Assembly (NCBI GenBank): GCA_024742815.1
Contig: JANSXX010000015.1
Span: 1-64,000 of the forward strand
Reading direction: 5' to 3'
Origin: HXMU1420-13 sp024742815
GTDB taxonomy: Bacteria; Bacteroidota; Rhodothermia; Balneolales; Balneolaceae
DNA length: 64,000 nucleotides
Shown: positions 33,893-44,023 of the stretch, piece after piece
Numbering within the stretch: position 1 is the first letter of the stretch
Layout of the letters: each line of letters opens with the position of its first letter
Notes under the pieces: model-generated
Told to the model about the DNA's origin: nothing
Seen by the model: only the letters and a program-made list of their open reading frames with translations
Databases searched by the model: none
Program-made: the position numbers and the translations under genes

Positions 33893-35165
33893 AGATATCA
33901 CTGCACGACAAATAATCGACTCGCGCGGTAACCCAACCGTAGAAGTAGATGTAATACTTGACAGTGGTGCTTTTGGGCGCGCTGCCGTTCCTTCCGGAGC
34001 TTCCACCGGAGAATTCGAAGCTGTTGAGCTTCGCGATGGCGATAAAGAGGTATACCTTGGAAAAGGGGTAACGAAAGCTGTAGAGAATGTAAATGAAGTA
34101 ATAGCTAACGAATTTTTAGGGTTACCGGTTTTCAATCAAACAGAACTGGATGCGTTATTATTAGAATTAGACGGCACTGCAAACAAAAGCAAATTAGGTG
34201 CAAACGCTATGCTGGGCGTATCGCTTGCTATTGCTAAAGCTGCCGCAGCTGATTTAGGAATGCCGCTATGGCGTTATGTAGGTGGTGTAAACGCAAAAGT
34301 GCTGCCATTACCTATGATGAATATTATTAACGGTGGTTCGCACGCTGATAATAGCGTTGACTTGCAAGAATTTATGATTATGCCTGCCGGTGCAGAATCA
34401 TTTAGCCATGCACTACAAATGGGTGCAGAAATCTTCCATACTCTCAAAAAAGTATTGGCCGGTAAAGGGTACAGCACTGCTGTTGGTGATGAAGGTGGAT
34501 TCGCGCCGAACCTAAAATCAAACGAAGAAGCACTGGAAGTAATCATGCAAGCCATCGAGAAAGCAGGATACACTCCAAAAGATGACGTGCTTATTGCCTT
34601 GGATCCTGCAAGTTCCGAGTTCTACAACACCGAAACAGGATTGTATGAGTTTAAATGGAGCGACGGTTCTAAAAAAGATACCGATGCGATGGTTGAGTAC
34701 TGGAGTAACTGGGTAGATAAATATCCAATTATTTCTATCGAAGATGGAATGTACGAAGACGATTGGGATGCTTGGAAAAAACTAACCGACGCTATCGGCG
34801 ATAAAGTACAGTTAGTGGGCGATGATTTATTTGTGACTAACACTGAGCGTTTAGCAAAAGGTATAGGTCTAGGTGTTGCAAACTCAATTTTGATTAAAGT
34901 AAATCAAATCGGAACCCTTACAGAAACTTTAGATGCTATCGAAATGGCGCATAAAAACAGCTACACTTCGGTAATTTCTCACCGTTCAGGAGAAACTGAA
35001 GATGTAACTATTGCCGATCTATCGGTGGCAACCAATGCCGGACAAATTAAAACTGGTAGCATGAGCCGTACTGATCGTATTGCGAAATACAATCAGCTTC
35101 TAAGAATCGAAGAAGAGCTTGGCGATGCCGCTATTTTCTTAGGCCGTGATGCGTTCGGACTTTAA
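33879..35165 (+). CDS. eno: Enolase
   Basis: 428 residues, normal length. It contains the family signatures SRGNPTVEVDV near the start, ANAMLGVSLAIAKA and the active-site region SIEDGMYEDDW with metal ligands, followed by LVGDDLFVTN and the catalytic Lys segment ILIKVNQIGTLTETLDAI and SHRSGETED. It interconverts 2-phosphoglycerate and phosphoenolpyruvate in glycolysis and gluconeogenesis. Cytoplasmic. A strong terminator follows at 35187-35219. A 28-codon candidate ORF overlaps the start. Confidence 0.99.
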   Translation: MSFIEDITARQIIDSRGNPTVEVDVILDSGAFGRAAVPSGASTGEFEAVELRDGDKEVYLGKGVTKAVENVNEVIANEFLGLPVFNQTELDALLLELDGTANKSKLGANAMLGVSLAIAKAAAADLGMPLWRYVGGVNAKVLPLPMMNIINGGSHADNSVDLQEFMIMPAGAESFSHALQMGAEIFHTLKKVLAGKGYSTAVGDEGGFAPNLKSNEEALEVIMQAIEKAGYTPKDDVLIALDPASSEFYNTETGLYEFKWSDGSKKDTDAMVEYWSNWVDKYPIISIEDGMYEDDWDAWKKLTDAIGDKVQLVGDDLFVTNTERLAKGIGLGVANSILIKVNQIGTLTETLDAIEMAHKNSYTSVISHRSGETEDVTIADLSVATNAGQIKTGSMSRTDRIAKYNQLLRIEEELGDAAIFLGRDAFGL

Positions 35166-35186
35166 GTAGTTCCTTTCATTTTAAAG

Positions 35187-35219
35187 AGCCCGGATTATCC
35201 GTAAATCCGGGCTTTTTTT
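35187..35219 (+). terminator. Intrinsic terminator after enolase
   Basis: AGCCCGGATT (35187-35196) pairs with AATCCGGGCT (35204-35213), followed by T7. It begins 21 bases after the eno stop. Confidence 0.93.
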
Positions 35220-35305
35220 ATGCATTAGAGAATTTTTCTTATCTACTAATTGAATTCAAGATCAGCTAACTTGAATCCATTCCATTTAGAGAGTTTTTTG
35301 TGCAT

Positions 35306-38300
35306 ATGATGATCAGGCAGTTATTGAAAAAATGTTGGGCTACCATTTTATTGATTTTCATCATCGGTGGACAAACTTCAGCCCAGCTCGTGATTAATGA
35401 GATTAGCGCGAGCAATTCGAATGTGATTTTTGATGAAGACGGTGACTCTCCCGATTGGATAGAAATTCAAAATATCTCTGAAACCGCTGTTCAACTTAGC
35501 AATTTTTCTATCAGCGACGACCCTGAAGAACTAGATAAATTTGCTCTGCCCGAATATTTGCTTCAACCCGGCGAGTTTTTACTCTTATTTGCTTCCGATA
35601 AAAATCGAACCGGTGGTGTGGTTTATTGGGAAACCATGATCAGAGAAAATGACGAAACTAAATACCTTGTACCTCAATCGGCGGTAAGTACTCAATGGAC
35701 ACTTCCCAACTTCATAGACAACTCCTGGCAAAGCGGCACATTTGGGATTGGTTACGGAGATGAAGATGATGTAACACAAATTTCGGCCGGAAGTATGTCG
35801 GTGTTTACCCGAACAATGTTTACGTTTGATGACACTTCGAGCATTAATGATCTGAAGTTCCATATCGATTACGATGACGCGTACATAGCGTTTCTAAATG
35901 GAGAAGAGATAAGCAGAGCCAACATCACCGGAGCAAATCCAATCCCTTTTGATCAAGGAGCGGATAATTTTACCGAGCCTCGCCTTGTTTTCGGTGATGA
36001 ATTGCCCACCATCAATCTCAAGAACAAACGTGAGCTCCTTTTAGAAGGTGAAAACGTACTTGCGATCCAAGTTCATAATTTTAATCAAAGCAGTTCCGAT
36101 TTAACACTCATACCTTTTCTAAGTGTAGGCTACAATCAGCAACCGCAAAACGCACGAGGAGCCGCAGATCCAACCGGTTTACAGGATATTCAAATCGATT
36201 TTCCTCACACGAATTTTAAACTCAGCGCACAAGGCGAAACGGTTATTTTGAGTAATTCAGATGGAACCATCATCGACGAAATCACCTACCCCAAATTGTT
36301 TGCGGATGAGTCTTTTGGCCGCTCTTTGGATGGTTCACAATTATTCATTTTTACCGAACCAACTCCCGGTTCTGCCAATGAATCGGAGGGATATGTCAGC
36401 CGTTCTGATACACCTGAACTAAACGTTACAGGTGGTTTTTATGAGCAGCCTGTTCAGTTGGATATAGTAAGTTCTGATAACGCTTCACAAACGTACTACA
36501 CCTTAGATGGAAGTGTGCCTACGGAATCATCTCCTCATTTTGGTGATGGAGCAGTAGAAATTAGCTCAACAACTACGGTAAAAGTCAGAACTATCGAATC
36601 CGGAAAAGTGCCCGGCGATGTAGTGGTAGAAAGTTTTTTCATAAATGAATCACACAATTTACCGGTTGTCACGGTGTCTACTCATCCCGATAATTTATGG
36701 AGCGATGAGAGTGGTATTTATGTGGTAGGAACAAATGGAATTCCTGCCTGGGGAATGTACGATAATGGTGGAGCTAATTGGAATCAAGATTGGGAAATAC
36801 CTATTCACATAGAGCTATTCGAAACGGACGGAAGTAAAGCATTTGGCGTTGGTGCTGGCGCAAAAATCGGCGGAGCATGGAGTAGAAATAATCCGGCCAA
36901 ATCACTTAAAATCTATTTTAGAAGTGAATATGGTGCAAATGCCCTTGAGTATAAAATGTTTGAAAATAAAGAGATTGATAGCTTTCAAAGCATCGTACTT
37001 AGAAACTCCGGCAATGATTTTACCTCTCAGGGTCATTCGATGTTTAGAGACGGATTGATGACCTCACTTGTTCAGAATACACAAAATGATATTCAAGCTT
37101 TTCGCCCAGCGGTACTTTACCTGAATGGTGAATATTGGGGGATTCATAATATCCGGGAAAAGATCAATGAGCACTTCATAGAATCAAATAGCACTGCAAA
37201 TGCCGATAATATTGATTTATTGCAAGGTGGTGGCGAAAGAGATTTCCCGAATAGCTTTGGCGCAACGCATGGAAGCGTAGAGGATTATGATAAGATGATA
37301 TCATTTGTTGTTTCATCAGATTTAAATGATCCGGAGCTTTTTATGCAAGTTGAAGAACTGATAGACATGGATAACTACATCGATTATATGGTTGCCCAGA
37401 CTTATTATGCCAATACCGACTGGCCCGGAAACAATGTGAAAATTTGGCGAAGCCGTGAGGAAGGAGGCAAGTGGCGCTGGATTCTTTACGATACCGATTT
37501 TGGATTTAATCTTTCATACGGCGGGCAGGCTTGGCATAACACCATCGACTTTGCCCTTGAACCCAACGGACCCGGCTGGCCTAATCCACCTTGGTCTACC
37601 GTGCTTTTTCGAGAATTGGTTGAAAGCGAGAAGTTCAGGGAAATGTTTGTTAATCGTCTTGCCGATATGTTGAACTCGAACTTCAAACCCACTTATGTTG
37701 AGCAGGTGATTGATTCATTGGCGGGGTTAATCGCTACCGAAATTCCGCGACATATGGCCAATCAAACCCGAAGTGGAAATTGGGGAGGAACGGTTTCAGG
37801 ATGGAACGATCAAATCCGAATTTTGAAAGAATTTGCCAATCAACGTCCGGATTATGTGGAAGGATTTATGAGACAACCTCGAAGTAGTGGAGGCAAATTT
37901 GGAGTGGGTGCGTTAACTCCACTCACCGTCTCGGTTTCCGATTTAGATCATGGATATGTTCAGGTGAATCGATTAAAAATTGACCGAAAAAACTGGACAG
38001 GCAACTATTTCGCAGGTACAAAAATACCAGTAACTGCGGTAGCTCGTCCGGGTTACCGTTTTATAGGTTGGACAGGAGATATTCAATCCCAATCAAACAC
38101 CATCGAAGTAGGTGCAGGTGTAGAATTAGAAGCTAATTTTGAGGTCTCGGAAGCTGGGCAAGAACTGGTCATCAATGAAATAATGTATCACAGCGATGAA
38201 GCCGATGATTCAGAGGACTGGATCGAGATTTATAATCCCGGAGATAATATGATTGATGTAAGTGGATTTGTAGTAAAAGATGACGATGATACTCATTCAT

Positions 38301-38932
38301 TTTCCATTCCTGAAGGCACTCAATTACAACCCAATGGATATTTAGTAATTACGAAAGAACTATCGAAATTTGAAGTCGTCTATCCTTCTATTAAAAATGT
38401 AATCGGAGATTTGGGATTCGGACTTTCAGGAAACAGCGATCAGGTTCGTTTGTATAATGCAGACGGCTTATTACTGGATTCACTGACTTATGATGATGAA
38501 GCACCATGGCCGGTTACTGCGGATGGCGAAGGATTCAGTTTAGAGCTTATCAGCTATGAAAGCGATAACAGTTTAGCCGAAAGTTGGAGGGCATCAACAT
38601 ACCAACAAGGAAGTCCTGGAATGGAAAATGGATTACAAGTTTCCACTGAATCTCGAAACGATATTCCTCAGCAAGTAACCTTATTTCAGAATTACCCGAA
38701 TCCATTTAATCCTTCAACTAACATCACTTTCGAGCTTCCTTCGCTGCAAGAGGTTTCTTTAGAAGTGTTTAGCATATCAGGACAAAAAGTGGCCACACTT
38801 GCACATTCAATGTACTCAGCCGGCACTTATTCCATAACATGGAATGCATCGAATAATGCTAGTGGAGTTTATTTTTATGTGCTTAACGTGGGCGAGCAAT
38901 CCTTTTCGAAAAAAATGACTCTTATCAAGTAA
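35306..38932 (+). CDS. Large secreted CotH/lamin-tail protein with T9SS tail
   Basis: About 1208 residues. GTG at 35300 and ATGs at 35306/35309 are all possible starts; the signal peptide ends near TSAQ. Order of domains: an N-terminal lamin-tail (VINEISASNSN), a beta-sandwich, a chitobiase-C-like domain (QTYYTLDGSVPTESSP), a CotH-like kinase domain at about 470-850 with YLNGEYWGIHNIREK and WRWILYDTDFGF, an InlB-like repeat (ARPGYRFIGWTGD), a second lamin-tail (VINEIMYHSDE) and a T9SS tail (QNYPNPFNPSTNITF, ending KMTLIK). Probably a surface protein that may phosphorylate others. Endonuclease I follows after 62 bases with the same tail type. It is the largest of three CotH proteins here. Confidence 0.9.
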   Translation: MMIRQLLKKCWATILLIFIIGGQTSAQLVINEISASNSNVIFDEDGDSPDWIEIQNISETAVQLSNFSISDDPEELDKFALPEYLLQPGEFLLLFASDKNRTGGVVYWETMIRENDETKYLVPQSAVSTQWTLPNFIDNSWQSGTFGIGYGDEDDVTQISAGSMSVFTRTMFTFDDTSSINDLKFHIDYDDAYIAFLNGEEISRANITGANPIPFDQGADNFTEPRLVFGDELPTINLKNKRELLLEGENVLAIQVHNFNQSSSDLTLIPFLSVGYNQQPQNARGAADPTGLQDIQIDFPHTNFKLSAQGETVILSNSDGTIIDEITYPKLFADESFGRSLDGSQLFIFTEPTPGSANESEGYVSRSDTPELNVTGGFYEQPVQLDIVSSDNASQTYYTLDGSVPTESSPHFGDGAVEISSTTTVKVRTIESGKVPGDVVVESFFINESHNLPVVTVSTHPDNLWSDESGIYVVGTNGIPAWGMYDNGGANWNQDWEIPIHIELFETDGSKAFGVGAGAKIGGAWSRNNPAKSLKIYFRSEYGANALEYKMFENKEIDSFQSIVLRNSGNDFTSQGHSMFRDGLMTSLVQNTQNDIQAFRPAVLYLNGEYWGIHNIREKINEHFIESNSTANADNIDLLQGGGERDFPNSFGATHGSVEDYDKMISFVVSSDLNDPELFMQVEELIDMDNYIDYMVAQTYYANTDWPGNNVKIWRSREEGGKWRWILYDTDFGFNLSYGGQAWHNTIDFALEPNGPGWPNPPWSTVLFRELVESEKFREMFVNRLADMLNSNFKPTYVEQVIDSLAGLIATEIPRHMANQTRSGNWGGTVSGWNDQIRILKEFANQRPDYVEGFMRQPRSSGGKFGVGALTPLTVSVSDLDHGYVQVNRLKIDRKNWTGNYFAGTKIPVTAVARPGYRFIGWTGDIQSQSNTIEVGAGVELEANFEVSEAGQELVINEIMYHSDEADDSEDWIEIYNPGDNMIDVSGFVVKDDDDTHSFSIPEGTQLQPNGYLVITKELSKFEVVYPSIKNVIGDLGFGLSGNSDQVRLYNADGLLLDSLTYDDEAPWPVTADGEGFSLELISYESDNSLAESWRASTYQQGSPGMENGLQVSTESRNDIPQQVTLFQNYPNPFNPSTNITFELPSLQEVSLEVFSISGQKVATLAHSMYSAGTYSITWNASNNASGVYFYVLNVGEQSFSKKMTLIK

Positions 38933-38994
38933 TACTCTTAAAGTGTCAGTATTTTAAAAGGCTGTCACAAAAAAGTTATAAGAGTTTTATCTAG

Positions 38995-40929
38995 ATGTTT
39001 AAAAAATCGATTCTGTACTTCAACACCCTTTTAATTGCCATATTTCTAGGGGTTTTCTCACCAACCTTTGCTCAAAATGACCTGATAGAGCCATCACTTA
39101 CAGGCACAGAATTGATTGATTATCTACAGGATAATTTCACACCAACAAGCCCCAAAAGTTATAACAGTGCCCGAGATGCCATGTATGGCTCCATCGACAA
39201 TAAAAACGGACAAATAATTGGCGTGTACACCGGTTTCACGATCACCGCAAATACTCGGGGCGATGCGTTCAATAAAGGGATTAATACCGAGCACACGTGG
39301 CCACAAGGCTTATTTGATAAAGATGAACCTATGCGAGGCGATATTCATCATCTCTATCCTACCAGAATTGAAGCTAACTCTGCACGCAGTAATTATCCTT
39401 TCGATGAAATTCCGGATAATCTCACCGATAAATGGTTTTATTTAGATGGTGATCAATCATCTATACCCTCATCAAACATTGATTTATACAGTGAATTGGA
39501 TAACGGAAGTCGCTTCGAACCTCGGGAAGATCACAAAGGAAATGTGGCGCGAGCTATTTTCTATTTCTGGACCATTTACCAAGACCGAAGTAATGTAGCA
39601 GATGATGCCTCTTTCTTTAATGGCATGAAGGATGTGCTGCTAACCTGGCACGATTTAGATCCCGTTGATAACGCAGAAGTTACTCGAAGTAACGCTGTGG
39701 AAGGCGTGCAAGGGAATAAAAACCCATTTATCCACGACACTACTTTAGTACGACGTGCATATTTCGGTGGAGGAACTGTTGAGCCTGATCCGGTGCCAAA
39801 TCCCGTTACTGGTACAATAATCGATATCGAAAACAGTAGTTTTGTTCTTAATTATAATGACGAAGGTGCAAACCGAAGCACGATGTTTAGTTATAATGCC
39901 GGAACTCAAATTCAGGATACTGCGGGTAGTGCAATAACCCTTACTGATTACTCACGCATCGAAGAAGCAGAAGTTCGGTGGACTCAGGGAAATAGTGATG
40001 ATGAATACATCGCCGATGAAATTCTGGTAATTATGATCGAAGAAGAAGGTGATACCGTAATTACAGGACCTACTGCTCGACCACAATCATTGATTCTTAC
40101 CGGAATTTTCGATGCTACTTTATCGGGTGGAACTCCAAAAGGAGTAGAACTTTTTGCATTAACAGACATCCCCGATTTAGGAATGTTTGGGATAGGTTCG
40201 GCAAGTAATGGTGGCGGCACTGATGGTGTTGAATTTACCTTAAGCGGATCTGTAGCCAAAAATGAATTCATTTATGTAGCCACAGAAAGTTCGAATTTTA
40301 ATGCCTGGTTTGGTTTCGATCCCGACTTCAACGACACTTTTGGAGTAGCCGTAAACGGAGATGATGCTGTTGAGCTATTTTTTGATTCAACCAAAGCATT
40401 TACAGGCAGTGAAATTGTAATTGACACTTTTGGAGAAATTGATGTAGACGGAACGGGTACCAGCTGGGAGTATACCGATGGCTGGGCATATCGCAAAAGT
40501 TTTACAGAGGCAGATAGTTCAATTTTTAATAGCAATAACTGGACCTTTTCGGGGCCTGATGCTTTAGAAAACGAAAGCTCAAACAGCACAGCCACCAATC
40601 CGGTGCCCATTAGAACATTTGAACCAAAAATGGTGACTTCAAACGAGAATTTGGTTCAAAAACCATCGTCTATTCGTTTACTGCAGAATTATCCCAATCC
40701 GTTTAATCCTCAAACCATCATACCTTTTGAAGTAAATAAGCCGACGCATGTACGTTTGGAAATATATAATGTATTAGGTAAGCGAGTTGCAATGCTTATC
40801 AACCAGCCATTTTCTGAGGGTGCTTATTCGCATACTTTCGATGCAAGCATTTTACCGGGTGGTGTATATTATTACCGATTGACGGCGGGTGAGTTCTCAG
40901 AAACTAAAGCGATGATTTTAATTAAATAA
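38995..40929 (+). CDS. Secreted endonuclease I with T9SS tail
   Basis: 644 residues, signal peptide ending TFAQ at about 27. The endonuclease I (EndA/NucM) domain covers about 30-260, with the catalytic pattern NTEHTWPQGLF and MRGDIHHLYPTRIEANSARS. A beta-sandwich (LTGIFDATLSGGTPKG) resembling a lamin-tail domain precedes the T9SS tail (QNYPNPFNPQTIIPF, ending AMILIK). It should degrade extracellular DNA, freeing nucleotides or phosphate or thinning biofilm. It lies 62 bases after the CotH gene and may share its transcript. Confidence 0.93.
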   Translation: MFKKSILYFNTLLIAIFLGVFSPTFAQNDLIEPSLTGTELIDYLQDNFTPTSPKSYNSARDAMYGSIDNKNGQIIGVYTGFTITANTRGDAFNKGINTEHTWPQGLFDKDEPMRGDIHHLYPTRIEANSARSNYPFDEIPDNLTDKWFYLDGDQSSIPSSNIDLYSELDNGSRFEPREDHKGNVARAIFYFWTIYQDRSNVADDASFFNGMKDVLLTWHDLDPVDNAEVTRSNAVEGVQGNKNPFIHDTTLVRRAYFGGGTVEPDPVPNPVTGTIIDIENSSFVLNYNDEGANRSTMFSYNAGTQIQDTAGSAITLTDYSRIEEAEVRWTQGNSDDEYIADEILVIMIEEEGDTVITGPTARPQSLILTGIFDATLSGGTPKGVELFALTDIPDLGMFGIGSASNGGGTDGVEFTLSGSVAKNEFIYVATESSNFNAWFGFDPDFNDTFGVAVNGDDAVELFFDSTKAFTGSEIVIDTFGEIDVDGTGTSWEYTDGWAYRKSFTEADSSIFNSNNWTFSGPDALENESSNSTATNPVPIRTFEPKMVTSNENLVQKPSSIRLLQNYPNPFNPQTIIPFEVNKPTHVRLEIYNVLGKRVAMLINQPFSEGAYSHTFDASILPGGVYYYRLTAGEFSETKAMILIK

Positions 40930-41003
40930 ATTTCTTAACCCATTTTATAAATTCTGCTAATTATTGTAAGTTCTCGAAAATAGTTAGCAAATAGGGTTCA
41001 GGA

Positions 41004-41477
41004 ATGCAAGGTATAGAAAGAGGTGTAGGTCTACGGACTAAGCCGCAAGTTAAAAAGGGTACTTGGGAAGTTATTATCACTGATCCAAGTCTCAATAAAT
41101 TTACGTTTGGTCCGTCACTAATTAGCAGATATGTTATGACGGATGTCATATCACCGCACGGGCAAAAATCCATTTTATACAACACCATACCGGCATCCAC
41201 TAACGAAGAATTAGTAATTAAACTGAACTTCGAAAGTGTGGATGATTGCAATATTTCTGATATCAAAATCCGTTCATCCAGATCCTTATTTCAAAAGTGG
41301 AAAGTAGCACTCATCGACAATAGAACCGGTGAAAAGATTCCACTTACTGCTGATGAAGACATTGCCATAGAGCCACCCATACAATACAATAAGCTTTTTG
41401 CAATGGGCTTTATATCAGAGAATCAAAAAAAGGGTGATCACTTTTTTGAACTTCGGTTAAAGCAAAAAAACAACTAA
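41004..41477 (+). CDS. Beta-sandwich protein, paralogue of 43436-43900
   Basis: 157 residues, no signal peptide. All-beta pattern. A Trp-start strand (GTWEVIITDPSLNKFTFG) and SLFQKWKVALIDNRTGEK near 95-112 align with WEIEVSDLGNSKPFLGF and SLLENWQLTLVERQSGFS of the gene at 43436. The second motif resembles the beta-domain found ahead of T9SS tails in some secreted Bacteroidetes proteins, yet neither protein has a signal or tail. Its stop codon overlaps that of the convergent regulator by 4 bases. Function unknown. Confidence 0.7.
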   Translation: MQGIERGVGLRTKPQVKKGTWEVIITDPSLNKFTFGPSLISRYVMTDVISPHGQKSILYNTIPASTNEELVIKLNFESVDDCNISDIKIRSSRSLFQKWKVALIDNRTGEKIPLTADEDIAIEPPIQYNKLFAMGFISENQKKGDHFFELRLKQKNN

Positions 41478-43156
41478 ACCTGATTTAAGAAAACGCCTAA
41501 GTTCTCACTTTTAGGTAGGTCTAGTTTTTTTCTAAGTCGATATCGGCTTTGATCCACACTTTTTGGGCTGATATTCAGAATCCCTGAAATCTCTTTCGAG
41601 CTTAAATTTAACCGCAACAGCGCGGCTAACCTCCGGTCCTGATTGGTCAGGTTTGGGTATTGTTGCTCCAAAGATTTGAAAAAGCCATCGCACGCCTGCT
41701 CTACCTGAATTTCAAATTCCTCACGGTCTTTATTGATCATCAAGTTTTGATAGATTTTTGATCCTAGCTTATTGATTTGCTTCAATACGCCTGAATTTTT
41801 TATTTCAGTTCGAATCTCATTCATCTCTGATTTCACCTCTTCAAGAAAATCGTTTTTCTCTACAATATGCAGGGCGTAATTAGTTAGTTCTTTTTGAAGA
41901 TTTTCTTCCCGAAGGCGAGCGTTGGCTAACTCTTCTTCTGCAATTCGCTTTTTCGAGTCTGCTATTATCCGATCTTTTTCCAGCAGTTCAATCTCTTTTC
42001 TCTTTTTGTTGATAAAGAATAGAGCAGTAATCAATACCACCAGCAACACAGAGCCTAAACCCGAAGAAATGGAAATTAATCGGGCTGACTGTAATTCTTG
42101 CTCTTTCTCTAATAGCTCAATTTCGCGTTGTTGTTCAACGGTTTCATATTCTGCGCGAAGTTCTGCCAATTTATTTGCGGATTGCTGGTTAATCAAGCTG
42201 TCATTAAACACTTTGTGTTGCACGTAATGCTCATAAGCATTTTTGTAGTCGCCTAAATCTTCATAAATCCTGGATAAATTCAGATAGGAATCTTTCTGCT
42301 CGTAGGGTATTTCCAGTTCGTTGGCAATTTCAAGGCTTCGTTGGTAGTAATTTAAAGCCGACTGATAATCTTTATTTTGATAGGATACCGAGCCAAGAAT
42401 TCGAACAGCATAGGATTCCATAATCAGGGCATTTTGTTCTTTTGCTGTATTTAGCGCCAAAGTTGCGAAATAAACGGTGCGGTCTCTACGCTGCAAACGA
42501 TCATACAAAAGAGCTAAATTAACCTGTGTAGAAGCCATGCTCATCACACTTTCATTATTAGTATGCAGGTCTAATGCTTTAAGGTAGAATTCTTCAGCCA
42601 GCTCAAAGTTTTCCAATTCCAGATGAGCACTTGCAATATTATCATACAAAGAGCCCATTCTCAGTGTATCGTTTAACTCCTCATAAATTGCCGATGCATC
42701 CGCATAATACTCCAGAGAAAGCTCCTGCTGAAATTGAATGAAGTAGATATTCCCAATGCCTCGAACCACTTCCGCTCGGAAACTTAGATGATCCGGATTG
42801 TTTAATGCATCGATGCGAACTAATAAATCATTGAACTGAGCTAATGCAGGAGTGTAATCTCCCGAACGAATCATTCCGCGCCCGATAAGTAATCCCGACT
42901 CAATAATTAATTGATCATCCCCAAGTTGTTCTGCCATTGTATAGGCTTCTTGCGCAATGCTAATGAGCGTGTCCGGATTGGTTTGTTGAAATGAACTGCC
43001 GATTTCCAGTTTCCATCGTATGATTTGCGCTTCATCAGAACTTTGAGAAATTCGCTGATTCAACGAATCGACCAACGTACTTTGAGTTTGCGCTGTAGAT
43101 ATTTGAATACTGCAAAAAACAGCAATAAATAAAATGGATGAACATTTCCTAACCAT
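41474..43156 (-). CDS. Membrane-bound TPR protein with C-terminal HTH
   Basis: About 560 residues from the ATG at 43154-43156, which starts a signal (MVRKCSSILFIAVFC); an in-frame ATG at 43285 would add a non-signal stretch. Six to seven tetratricopeptide repeats fill the periplasmic half, a membrane helix (LGSVLLVVLITALFFIN) follows, then a cytoplasmic coiled coil (KEIELLEKDRIIADSKKR) and a LuxR/GerE-like HTH in the last 65 residues (NLSSKEISGILNISPKSVDQ). This architecture is common in Bacteroidetes and probably links envelope protein binding to gene control. It lies between two paralogous small proteins, convergent with one and divergent from the other. Confidence 0.85.
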   Translation of the reverse strand: MVRKCSSILFIAVFCSIQISTAQTQSTLVDSLNQRISQSSDEAQIIRWKLEIGSSFQQTNPDTLISIAQEAYTMAEQLGDDQLIIESGLLIGRGMIRSGDYTPALAQFNDLLVRIDALNNPDHLSFRAEVVRGIGNIYFIQFQQELSLEYYADASAIYEELNDTLRMGSLYDNIASAHLELENFELAEEFYLKALDLHTNNESVMSMASTQVNLALLYDRLQRRDRTVYFATLALNTAKEQNALIMESYAVRILGSVSYQNKDYQSALNYYQRSLEIANELEIPYEQKDSYLNLSRIYEDLGDYKNAYEHYVQHKVFNDSLINQQSANKLAELRAEYETVEQQREIELLEKEQELQSARLISISSGLGSVLLVVLITALFFINKKRKEIELLEKDRIIADSKKRIAEEELANARLREENLQKELTNYALHIVEKNDFLEEVKSEMNEIRTEIKNSGVLKQINKLGSKIYQNLMINKDREEFEIQVEQACDGFFKSLEQQYPNLTNQDRRLAALLRLNLSSKEISGILNISPKSVDQSRYRLRKKLDLPKSENLGVFLNQV

Positions 43157-43435
43157 AGATTCCCCTTTTGTATAGATGTGACGCAAGAATCTACATGAAA
43201 TAAAAGTGAGATAATCTTCAAAATTTCTCGACAAAATCTCTACAACATCATGCAAATGAATAGTTAAAACGCATATTTGGAGCAAGCTGAAAAGCTGGGT
43301 GAGAGCAAAAAGTAGATATAGAGAATACGGAACTCATAATCGAACAAAAATTTTGGAAAATTATTGAATGAACAATCTCTACAATCTATCTACACCTGCT
43401 TTAAATAAAATCCCTGCTTTTTAGATTGGCAAAAA

Positions 43436-43900
43436 ATGGAGATGAGTATGCAATCAAACGTAGTTAAGAAAGTCTCTGCAAAAAATGCAGAACACTTGAT
43501 CTGGGAAATTGAGGTTTCTGATTTAGGGAACAGTAAACCTTTTCTCGGTTTTTCACTTACCGGGCAGTATTTATTGGTAAGTCTTACCAGTCCCGATCAA
43601 CAGAATAAGGTAGACATACAATCGATACCCGAGCAGCAAGATCAGCCTTTAATAATCCCAATACGTTTAAATGCGATTGATTTTCCACAAAAAGGTAGGC
43701 TACACTTCAAAGGAATTCGCAGTTTATTAGAGAACTGGCAGTTAACATTGGTAGAGCGTCAATCTGGGTTCTCCTTCACATTAAGAAATGACACCATATT
43801 TTCGTTGGCAAAGATTCAAGAAGCTGTGTTTGATTCAAACCACGGGGCTTTCTTTCAAGAAAAAGTAGTTCTGGAACTACAACTCACACCCAAGAAATAA
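43436..43900 (+). CDS. Beta-sandwich protein, paralogue of 41004-41477
   Basis: 154 residues; ATGs at 43436 and 43445 are both possible starts. No signal peptide. Shares its strand pattern and the W-x-L-x-L-V/I-D/E-x-x-x-G segment with the 157-residue protein at 41004. Contains LWEIEV-like and ENWQLTLVERQSGFSFTL. It is divergent from the TPR/HTH regulator with 279 bases between, so it could be that regulator's target. A long imperfect hairpin (43909-43981) follows. Function unknown. Confidence 0.7.
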   Translation: MEMSMQSNVVKKVSAKNAEHLIWEIEVSDLGNSKPFLGFSLTGQYLLVSLTSPDQQNKVDIQSIPEQQDQPLIIPIRLNAIDFPQKGRLHFKGIRSLLENWQLTLVERQSGFSFTLRNDTIFSLAKIQEAVFDSNHGAFFQEKVVLELQLTPKK

Positions 43901-43908
43901 GATTAAAT

Positions 43909-43981
43909 GCCCGCAAGCAATTACTGTCACACAAAGATTAACGACCCTGCGAATAGAGTAATCGACAGTAACCTTGCGGGC
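43909..43981. repeat. Long two-part inverted repeat
   Basis: GCCCGCAA (43909-43916) pairs with TTGCGGGC (43974-43981), and inside it TTACTGTC (43921-43928) pairs with GACAGTAA (43964-43971). The internal bulge is small and the loop is about 35 bases. The plus strand continues TTATTTTCT, so a terminator role for the gene at 43436 is possible, though the loop is very large. Confidence 0.7.
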
Positions 43982-44023
43982 TTATTTTCTACAAAAGGTG
44001 TATGATTTTGCGTACCATTGCGT

